Source: Pseudomonas sp. SLFW (GTDB lineage Bacteria; Pseudomonadota; Gammaproteobacteria; Pseudomonadales; Pseudomonadaceae). Taken from it: a stretch of DNA of 64,000 nucleotides. The stretch lies in contig NZ_JAAAKW010000001.1 of the NCBI RefSeq assembly GCF_009905615.1, positions 1-64,000 on the forward strand, read 5' to 3'. The notes below the pieces were generated by a model. It was not told where the DNA came from. It worked only from the letters and a program-made list of their open reading frames with translations, and made no database searches. A program made the position numbers and the translations under genes. Within the stretch, counting starts at the first letter, position 1, and every line of letters begins with the position of its first letter. This document shows, piece by piece, positions 57,195-64,000 of the stretch.

Positions 57195-58478
57195 TTACGC
57201 GTCGGGTGCCGCCTTCGCAGGTGGCTCACTGTTTTCGTAGATCAACAGCGGCTTGGACGTACCTTCAATCACGCTTTCGTCGATCACCACCTTGCTCACG
57301 TCGGATTGCGACGGGATTTCGTACATGGTGTCGAGCAGCACGCCTTCGAGAATGGAGCGCAAACCACGGGCACCGGTCTTGCGCTCCAGCGCGCGACGGG
57401 CAACCGACTTGAGTGCGTCAGTGCGGAACTCAAGGTCCACACCTTCCATTTCGAACAGCTTGCCGTACTGCTTGGTCAGCGCGTTTTTCGGCTCGGTCAG
57501 AATCTGCATCAACGCAGCTTCGTCCAGCTCGTCCAGGGTCGCGAGCACCGGCAGACGGCCCACGAACTCAGGGATCAGACCGAACTTGACCAGATCGTCA
57601 GGCTCGACTTCACGCAGGGATTCGCCAACCTTCTTGCCCTCTTCCTTGCTGCGAACCTCGGCGCCAAAGCCGATGCCGCCTTTGGTGGAGCGATTCTGAA
57701 TGACCTTTTCCAGGCCAGAGAACGCACCGCCGCAGATGAACAGGATGTTGCGCGTGTCCACTTGCAGGAATTCCTGCTGTGGATGCTTGCGACCGCCTTG
57801 GGGCGGAACGGAAGCCACGGTACCCTCGATCAGTTTCAGCAAGGCCTGTTGCACGCCCTCGCCCGAGACGTCACGGGTGATCGAAGGGTTGTCGGACTTG
57901 CGCGAAATCTTGTCGATTTCGTCGATGTAGACAATGCCCATCTGGGCCTTCTCGACATCGTAATCGCACTTCTGCAACAACTTCTGGATGATGTTTTCCA
58001 CGTCCTCACCCACATAACCGGCTTCGGTCAGGGTGGTGGCGTCGGCGATGGTGAACGGTACATTGAGCAAACGGGCCAGCGTTTCAGCCAGCAGGGTCTT
58101 GCCGGAGCCTGTAGGGCCGATCAGCAGGATGTTGCTCTTGCCCAGTTCAACGTCGTCGTTTTTCTTGTCGCGCTGGTTCAGACGCTTGTAGTGGTTATAC
58201 ACCGCTACTGCGAGAACCTTCTTGGCACGCTCCTGACCGATGACGTACTGGTCAAGGATGCCGCTGATTTCTTTCGGCGATGGCAATTTATGCGCGCTGC
58301 TCTCTGCCTGTGCTTCCTGCACCTCCTCGCGGATGATGTCATTGCACAGGTCGACGCACTCGTCACAGATAAATACCGAGGGGCCGGCAATCAATTTGCG
58401 CACTTCATGCTGGCTTTTGCCGCAGAAGGAGCAATAAAGCAGTTTGCCGTTGTCCTCGCCGTTGCGGGTGTCAGTCAT
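57195..58478 (-). CDS. clpX: ClpX ATPase, substrate-recognition subunit of ClpXP
   Basis: 427 aa from the ATG at 58478. Zinc-binding domain with Cys16, Cys19, Cys38, Cys41 (CSFCGKSQ and ICDECVDLC), AAA+ Walker [15 protein letters not shown], sensor and pore loops (GYVGEDVE), Walker [11 protein letters not shown], and the LGF/IGF-type loop contacting ClpP ([10 protein letters not shown]). It unfolds tagged substrates and threads them into ClpP. clpP precedes it by 115 nt on the same strand. Confidence 0.96.
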   Translation of the reverse strand: MTDTRNGEDNGKLLYCSFCGKSQHEVRKLIAGPSVFICDECVDLCNDIIREEVQEAQAESSAHKLPSPKEISGILDQYVIGQERAKKVLAVAVYNHYKRLNQRDKKNDDVELGKSNILLIGPTGSGKTLLAETLARLLNVPFTIADATTLTEAGYVGEDVENIIQKLLQKCDYDVEKAQMGIVYIDEIDKISRKSDNPSITRDVSGEGVQQALLKLIEGTVASVPPQGGRKHPQQEFLQVDTRNILFICGGAFSGLEKVIQNRSTKGGIGFGAEVRSKEEGKKVGESLREVEPDDLVKFGLIPEFVGRLPVLATLDELDEAALMQILTEPKNALTKQYGKLFEMEGVDLEFRTDALKSVARRALERKTGARGLRSILEGVLLDTMYEIPSQSDVSKVVIDESVIEGTSKPLLIYENSEPPAKAAPDA

Positions 58479-58593
58479 TCGATCGATCCAATCCGGTAGG
58501 CTTGCAACACAAGATGAAGGCAATTGCGGGCTTTTTCAAGTCCGCAGGTGGCACGGGGGTCCCGACCACCTGGGATTACTGCCAATCAAGCAA

Positions 58594-59235
58594 TCATTTG
58601 ATCATTTGACGTTTGTCGAGCACCGCGTCCACCAGACCGTATTCAGCAGCGCGTTCGGCGCTCATGAAGTTGTCGCGGTTGGTGTCACGCTCGATAGCTT
58701 CCAGCGGCTGACCGGTATGGTGCGCCAGCAGCTCGTTCAGACGCTGGCGAATGTACAGGATTTCCTTGGCGTGAATGTCGATGTCCGACGCCTGCCCCTG
58801 GAAACCGCCCAGTGGCTGGTGAATCATCACGCGGGAATTCGGCAGGGCAAAACGCTTGCCCTTGGCACCACCTGCCAGCAGGAACGCGCCCATGCTGCAA
58901 GCCTGACCCATGACCGTCGTCGAAACGTCCGGTTTGATGAACTGCATGGTGTCGTAGATCGCCATGCCCGCAGTCACCGAACCGCCTGGGGAGTTGATGT
59001 AGAGATGGATGTCCTTGTCCGGGTTTTCCGCTTCAAGGAACAGGAGCTGCGCCGAGATCAGGTTGGCCATGTAATCTTCAACCGGGCCGACCAGGAAGAT
59101 GACGCGTTCCTTGAGCAACCGGGAGTAGATGTCATAGGCGCGTTCGCCACGGGCGGACTGCTCGATAACCATCGGGACCAGGCCGCCAGCGGCCTGGATG
59201 TCAGAGTTCTGCTGAATATAAGAATTGCGGGACAT
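58594..59235 (-). CDS. clpP: ClpP serine protease subunit
   Basis: 213 aa starting at the second of two nearby ATGs (59235, [14 protein letters not shown]); the ATG at 59244 adds MRD and is only 3 nt from GGGAG, so the shorter form is preferred. Catalytic triad Ser114 ([11 protein letters not shown]), His139 (VMIHQPLGG) and Asp188 ([10 protein letters not shown]). Probably processed at its N-terminal propeptide. Works with ClpX and ClpA. Confidence 0.95.
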   Translation of the reverse strand: MSRNSYIQQNSDIQAAGGLVPMVIEQSARGERAYDIYSRLLKERVIFLVGPVEDYMANLISAQLLFLEAENPDKDIHLYINSPGGSVTAGMAIYDTMQFIKPDVSTTVMGQACSMGAFLLAGGAKGKRFALPNSRVMIHQPLGGFQGQASDIDIHAKEILYIRQRLNELLAHHTGQPLEAIERDTNRDNFMSAERAAEYGLVDAVLDKRQMIK

Positions 59236-59274
59236 GTCTCGCATTCACTCCCAAATAGTCATGTCTTGAATACG

Positions 59275-59302
59275 CATAAGCCAGCGCGAAGGCTGGCTTA
59301 TG
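59275..59302. terminator. Hairpin between tig and clpP
   Basis: CATAAGCCAGC pairs perfectly with GCTGGCTTATG around a 6-nt loop. No T-run follows on the minus strand, so it is a weak terminator or mRNA-stabilising structure rather than a classic terminator. Confidence 0.6.
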
Positions 59303-59326
59303 GTGTTTTCGAACGAGAGAAAGAAA

Positions 59327-60637
59327 TCAGTCGGCTTGTGGAGCTTCTACCGGCTTGACGGCTTCTTCGTACGAGACCGCTTTATCGGTCACGCTCGCTT
59401 TCTGCAAAACAGTATCCACAACTTGCTCTTCCAGCACAACCGAACGCACTTCGTTCATTTGCTGTTCGTTCTTGTAGTACCAGGCCACGACCTGCTCTGG
59501 CTCCTGGTAAGCGGAAGCCATTTCCTGGATCAGCTCGCGAACGCGGGCTTCGTCAGGCTTGAGGTCGAACTGCTTGACCACTTCAGCGACGATCAGGCCC
59601 AGCTCGACGCGGCGCTTGGCCTGCTCTTCGAACAGCTCGGCTGGCAGTTGGTCAGGCTTGATGTTGCCGCCGAACTGTTGAACGGCTTGAACGCGCAGGC
59701 GGTTCACTTCGTTTTCCAGCAGGGCTTTAGGGACTTCGATCGGGTTGGCAGCCAGCAGACCGTCCATGACCTGGTTCTTGACCTTGGACTTGATGGCCTG
59801 ACGCAGCTCGCGCTCCATGTTCTTGCGAACTTCGGTGCGGAAACCTTCCAGGGTCGCTTCCTTGATACCGAACTGGTTGAAGAACGCTTCGTTCAGTTCA
59901 GGCAGGGTCGGAGCCGAGACGGTGTTGACAGTGACGGTGAACTCGGCGGTTTTACCCGCCAGTTCCAGGTTCTGGTAGTCCTCAGGGAAGGTCAGGTTCA
60001 GAACCCGCTCTTCACCGGCTTTAGCGCCAACCAGCCCGTCTTCGAAGCCAGGGATCATGCGACCCGAGCCCAGCACCAACTGAGTGCCGGTGGCCGAACC
60101 GCCGGCGAATGCTTCACCGTCGATCTTCCCGACGAAGTCGATGTTCAACTGGTCTTCGTTGGCAGCAGCACGGTCGGCGGCTTCGTAACGAACGTTCTGC
60201 TTGCGCAGGATTTCCAGCATGTTGTCCAGATCGGAGTCAGCGACGTCAGCGGACAGACGCTCGACGCTCACGGATTCAAAACCGGCAACGGAAAATTCGG
60301 GGAACACTTCGAAGGTGGCAACGTATTCGAGGTCTTTGCCTTTTTCGAAGGTTTTTGGCTCGACGGAAGGCGCGCCAGCCGGGTTCAGCTTTTGCTCTAC
60401 GACAGCTTCGTAGAAGGTGGCCTGGATCAGGTCGCCCAGTGCTTCTTGACGAGCACCGTCTTCGTAACGCTGGCGGATCACGCTCATAGGCACTTTGCCA
60501 GGGCGGAAGCCCGGGATCTTGGCTTTACGTGCGGTCTGCTGCAGACGCTTGTTGACTTCGGTCTCGATGCGCTCAGCTGGCACGCCAATGGTCATGCGGC
60601 GCTCAAGAGCGGAAGTGTTTTCAACAGAAACTTGCAT
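59327..60637 (-). CDS. tig: Trigger factor (ribosome-associated chaperone)
   Basis: 436 aa from the ATG at 60637 ([14 protein letters not shown]). Ribosome-binding signature GFRPGKVP near residue 45, FKBP-type PPIase domain at about 150-245 ([31 protein letters not shown]), then the helical C-terminal chaperone arms. It binds nascent chains at the tunnel exit. Order tig-clpP-clpX-lon is conserved across gamma-proteobacteria. Confidence 0.95.
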   Translation of the reverse strand: MQVSVENTSALERRMTIGVPAERIETEVNKRLQQTARKAKIPGFRPGKVPMSVIRQRYEDGARQEALGDLIQATFYEAVVEQKLNPAGAPSVEPKTFEKGKDLEYVATFEVFPEFSVAGFESVSVERLSADVADSDLDNMLEILRKQNVRYEAADRAAANEDQLNIDFVGKIDGEAFAGGSATGTQLVLGSGRMIPGFEDGLVGAKAGEERVLNLTFPEDYQNLELAGKTAEFTVTVNTVSAPTLPELNEAFFNQFGIKEATLEGFRTEVRKNMERELRQAIKSKVKNQVMDGLLAANPIEVPKALLENEVNRLRVQAVQQFGGNIKPDQLPAELFEEQAKRRVELGLIVAEVVKQFDLKPDEARVRELIQEMASAYQEPEQVVAWYYKNEQQMNEVRSVVLEEQVVDTVLQKASVTDKAVSYEEAVKPVEAPQAD

Positions 60638-60698
60638 GGATATTCCTCGTTGCACAGACGTTAGCCGGCCGTTTCCGACCCCAGAATCAAGGGCAAGC

Positions 60699-60727
60699 AT
60701 TCTAGTGGGTCAATCTCAAGAAGTCAC
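60699..60727 (-). promoter_or_regulatory. Candidate promoter of tig
   Basis: GTGACT (60722-60727), 17-nt spacer, TAGAAT (60699-60704). It gives a leader of about 55 nt. The remaining 200 bases up to the tRNA terminator hold no gene I can support. Confidence 0.5.
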
Positions 60728-60941
60728 CCTACTGACGAAGGGTAAATACAGTGGAATGCAACCAGGGGGAAAAGGACGAAGATTCGAAGCTTCGCAAGCG
60801 GTCTGGAACGCACTTTCCGCGCCCCTATATAAGGAAGCGAAGCACGACCGAATGGCGATCCAATCCCTGGAAACACTCCGGAAAAGCCCATCATCAACAG
60901 CATGGCGGACTCGTACCGGCATGAAACCAATACGTTGAAAC

Positions 60942-60967
60942 AAAAAAAGCCGCACTAGGCGGCTTTT
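60942..60967 (-). terminator. Terminator of the tRNA operon
   Basis: AAAAGCCGCC/GCGGCTTTTTTT hairpin on the minus strand with a seven-T tail, 41 bases beyond tRNA-Leu. Confidence 0.92.
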
Positions 60968-61007
60968 CACTCCCCGGAGTGCTTGACTCACTTCCCAGGG
61001 TTGTAGC

Positions 61008-61092
61008 TGGTGCGGACGGAGAGACTCGAACTCTCACACCTTGCGGCGCTGGAACCTAAATCCAGTGTGTCTACCAATTCCACCACATCCGC
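61008..61092 (-). tRNA. tRNA-Leu (UAG)
   Basis: 85 nt with encoded CCA. Acceptor GCGGATG pairs with CGTCCGC. Anticodon stem CTGGA/TCCAG encloses loop TTTAGGT, anticodon UAG. The long variable arm (GCCGCAAGGTGTG region) is class II, as expected for leucine. Confidence 0.95.
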
Positions 61093-61149
61093 GTTTGAAG
61101 CGCTTAAAGCAAAGGCGCCAGATTATGCATCTGGCGCCTTCTTCGAATA

Positions 61150-61226
61150 TGGGGTGGACGAAGGGGATCGAACCCTCGACAACGGGAGTCACAATCCCGT
61201 GCTCTACCAACTGAGCTACGCCCACC
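61150..61226 (-). tRNA. tRNA-His (GUG)
   Basis: 77 nt including the extra G at -1 and encoded CCA. Anticodon stem CGGGA/TCCCG with loop TTGTGAC, anticodon GUG; discriminator C pairs with G-1, the histidine identity element. Confidence 0.96.
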
Positions 61227-61265
61227 ATCTAGCGTTGTAACTTACTTGTGCCAAAGCTGCCTTTA

Positions 61266-61342
61266 TGGCGCACCCGGCAGGACTCGAACCTGCGACCATC
61301 CGCTTAGAAGGCGGATGCTCTATCCAGCTGAGCTACGGGCGC
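61266..61342 (-). tRNA. tRNA-Arg (UCU)
   Basis: 77 nt with encoded CCA. Acceptor GCGCCCG pairs with CGGGTGC (G-T wobble). Anticodon stem TCCGC/GCGGA with loop CTTCTAA, anticodon UCU. First gene of the three-tRNA operon. Confidence 0.96.
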
Positions 61343-61490
61343 TTGGTTAATCTGCATTCTTACGACTGCAAATTAAGAGCTTTCAATCACGCTGAGCCGA
61401 TTTGAACTCTACCTGACTTATTCAACCTTTCGACCTGACTCACCGCTTCCGGCTTATCCTGTGTGGGGTTGTGCCCGACAAGTGCGACGA

Positions 61491-61519
61491 ATCTTATAGA
61501 CGGCCTCAAAGGTCGTCAA
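61491..61519 (-). promoter_or_regulatory. tRNA operon promoter
   Basis: TTGACG (61514-61519), 17-nt spacer, TAAGAT (61491-61496), followed by a GC-rich discriminator TCGTCGC typical of stringently controlled stable-RNA promoters. It lies 150 bases upstream of tRNA-Arg in the 309-base gap to folD. Confidence 0.75.
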
Positions 61520-61651
61520 CACTTTTTTCTAAAAAATTCAGTTAATTAAAGGGGTTAGCTTATTAAGCGGACCAACCGCCTTTGCCCTTGCGTCAGGTCA
61601 TGCGAGAATGCGCGCTCTTTTTCCCTCCCTTCCGATGGTTAATCACGCGTA

Positions 61652-62506
61652 ATGACTGCAAAACTAATAGACGGCAAAGCGATCGCAGCCAGCCTGCGCC
61701 AGCAGATCGCCCAACGAGTTGCCGAACGTCGCGAGCAAGGGCTGCGTACGCCGGGCCTCGCGGTGATTCTGGTCGGCAGCGACCCCGCCTCTCAGGTTTA
61801 CGTCTCGCACAAACGCAAAGACTGTGAAGAGGTCGGCTTCATCTCCCGGGCCTACGACCTGCCCAGCGAAACCACCCAGACCGAGCTGACCGATTTGATC
61901 GACAGCCTCAACGAAGACCCGGCCATCGACGGCATCCTGCTGCAACTGCCGCTGCCGGAGCATCTGGATTCGTCGCCACTGCTGGAACGTATCCGTCCTG
62001 ATAAGGACGTCGATGGTTTCCACCCTTATAACGTCGGGCGTCTGGCCCAGCGTATTCCGCTGCTGCGCCCTTGCACGCCGAAAGGCATCATGACCCTGCT
62101 GGAAAGCACCGGCGTTGACCTTTACGGGAAAGATGCCGTGGTGGTGGGCGCGTCCAACATCGTCGGTCGTCCGATGGCCATGGAGTTGCTGCTGGCCGGC
62201 TGCACCGTGACCGTGACCCATCGCTTCACCCAGGACCTGGCGGGCCATGTTGGCCGTGCGGATCTGGTGGTGGTGGCAGCGGGCAAGCCGGGGCTGGTCA
62301 AGGGCGAGTGGGTCAAGGAAGGCGCGATCGTGATCGACGTCGGCATCAACCGTCAGGATGACGGCAAGTTGGTGGGCGACGTGGTGTACGAGACCGCCCT
62401 GCCCCGCGCAGGCTGGATCACCCCGGTGCCAGGGGGCGTTGGCCCGATGACCCGCGCATGCCTGCTGGAGAACACCCTTTACGCAGCGGAAACGCTGCAC
62501 GGTTGA
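61652..62506 (+). CDS. folD: FolD methylenetetrahydrofolate dehydrogenase/cyclohydrolase
   Basis: 284 aa bifunctional enzyme of one-carbon metabolism. Signatures [26 protein letters not shown] (with catalytic Lys in SHKRK), [39 protein letters not shown] and the NADP motif [12 protein letters not shown]; ends [17 protein letters not shown]. Interconverts methylene- and formyl-tetrahydrofolate. Divergent from the tRNA operon, followed by a strong terminator. Confidence 0.96.
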   Translation: MTAKLIDGKAIAASLRQQIAQRVAERREQGLRTPGLAVILVGSDPASQVYVSHKRKDCEEVGFISRAYDLPSETTQTELTDLIDSLNEDPAIDGILLQLPLPEHLDSSPLLERIRPDKDVDGFHPYNVGRLAQRIPLLRPCTPKGIMTLLESTGVDLYGKDAVVVGASNIVGRPMAMELLLAGCTVTVTHRFTQDLAGHVGRADLVVVAAGKPGLVKGEWVKEGAIVIDVGINRQDDGKLVGDVVYETALPRAGWITPVPGGVGPMTRACLLENTLYAAETLHG

Positions 62507-62525
62507 TCGAGGCGGTCTGCACATG

Positions 62526-62554
62526 AAAAACGGCACCCGAGGGTGCCGTTTTTT
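62526..62554 (+). terminator. Terminator after folD
   Basis: AAAAACGGCACCC pairs with GGGTGCCGTTTTTT, then TATG. It is 20 bases past the folD stop. Confidence 0.92.
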
Positions 62555-62576
62555 ATGCGTGTTTCACAGGTTCCTC

Positions 62577-62665
62577 TCTGGAAGCGAACTCATCCGCGAA
62601 AATGTTTCAACCGACGCGGATGCATTGACCGGACGCCCCATTCGCGAATGAATTCGCTCCCACAG
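62577..62665. repeat. REP doublet with diverged left arm
   Basis: Right arm TTCGCGAATGAATTCGCTCC ending CACAG at 62665 is canonical; the left arm (GGAAGCGAACTCATCCGCGA) carries several changes, and the spacer retains GCGGATGCATTG. It fills the convergent gap before the solute-binding gene. Confidence 0.75.
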
Positions 62666-62720
62666 TTCAAGCTGGCGTCCTCCCGCGCTATACGGGAGGA
62701 CCCCAAGGCAGCTTCACGCC

Positions 62721-64000
<1,280 letters not shown>

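Noticed and set aside
54528..58499. 1323-codon open frame on the plus strand antisense to lon and clpX
   Set aside because: It mirrors two unmistakable minus-strand genes; its composition (His, Arg, Gln-rich, no motif) is what a GC-rich antisense frame gives.

Overview
The window looks like a chromosomal segment of a Pseudomonas species, most likely from the P. fluorescens complex. Three things point there. Its right half (dnaQ, rnhA, methyltransferase, gloB, mltD, yej transporter, fabI, ppiD, hupB, lon, clpX, clpP, tig, tRNAs, folD) has the gene order I know from P. aeruginosa PAO1 (about PA1796 to PA1816). Codon use is GC-rich. REP elements built on GTGGGAGCGAATTCATTCGC punctuate many gene ends. 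Species assignment is inference.

Left part (1-38 kb, accessory and variable). Bases 1-650 hold two inverted copies of a roughly 230-bp intergenic repeat around a REP doublet; a third copy lies at 51.7 kb. Next come a BdlA-like PAS-PAS-MCP protein, a four-gene overlapping minus-strand operon (DUF72, ybhP, clsB, ybhN) and a CGNR zinc-finger protein. A compact six-gene operon follows (transaldolase, sulfotransferase, SDR, saccharopine-dehydrogenase-like, glycine/sarcosine-methyltransferase-like, APS kinase; 12.7 to 7.4 kb), preceded by a long AT-rich leader. It looks like an undescribed pathway for a sulfonated, N-methylated small molecule and is the main candidate for a new system. Then come cytochrome b561, an EmrAB-like HlyD/MFS pair, DUF427, and a single-ORF EgtB-EgtD fusion for ergothioneine synthesis. 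A hydroxyisobutyryl-CoA hydrolase/acyl-CoA dehydrogenase pair for valine-type catabolism follows. Next are two tandem giant paralogues (1677 and 1788 aa), each ending in an aspzincin-like HELSH metalloprotease motif and sharing a conserved upstream block. The LysR-phnW-phnX module for 2-aminoethylphosphonate degradation, a flavin reductase, a small hypothetical and a GNAT acetyltransferase complete this part.

Right part (38-64 kb, core). DNA replication and repair (dnaQ, rnhA), methylglyoxal detoxification (gloB), cell-wall turnover (mltD), peptide uptake (two solute-binding proteins, yejB, yejE, yejF) followed 18 nt later by fabI, then the protein-quality-control block ppiD, hupB, lon, clpX, clpP, tig. 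lon has a readable sigma-32-type promoter and hupB a strong sigma-70 one. A tRNA-Arg/His/Leu operon with promoter and terminator is transcribed away from folD. The window ends inside a carbohydrate-type ABC solute-binding protein gene.
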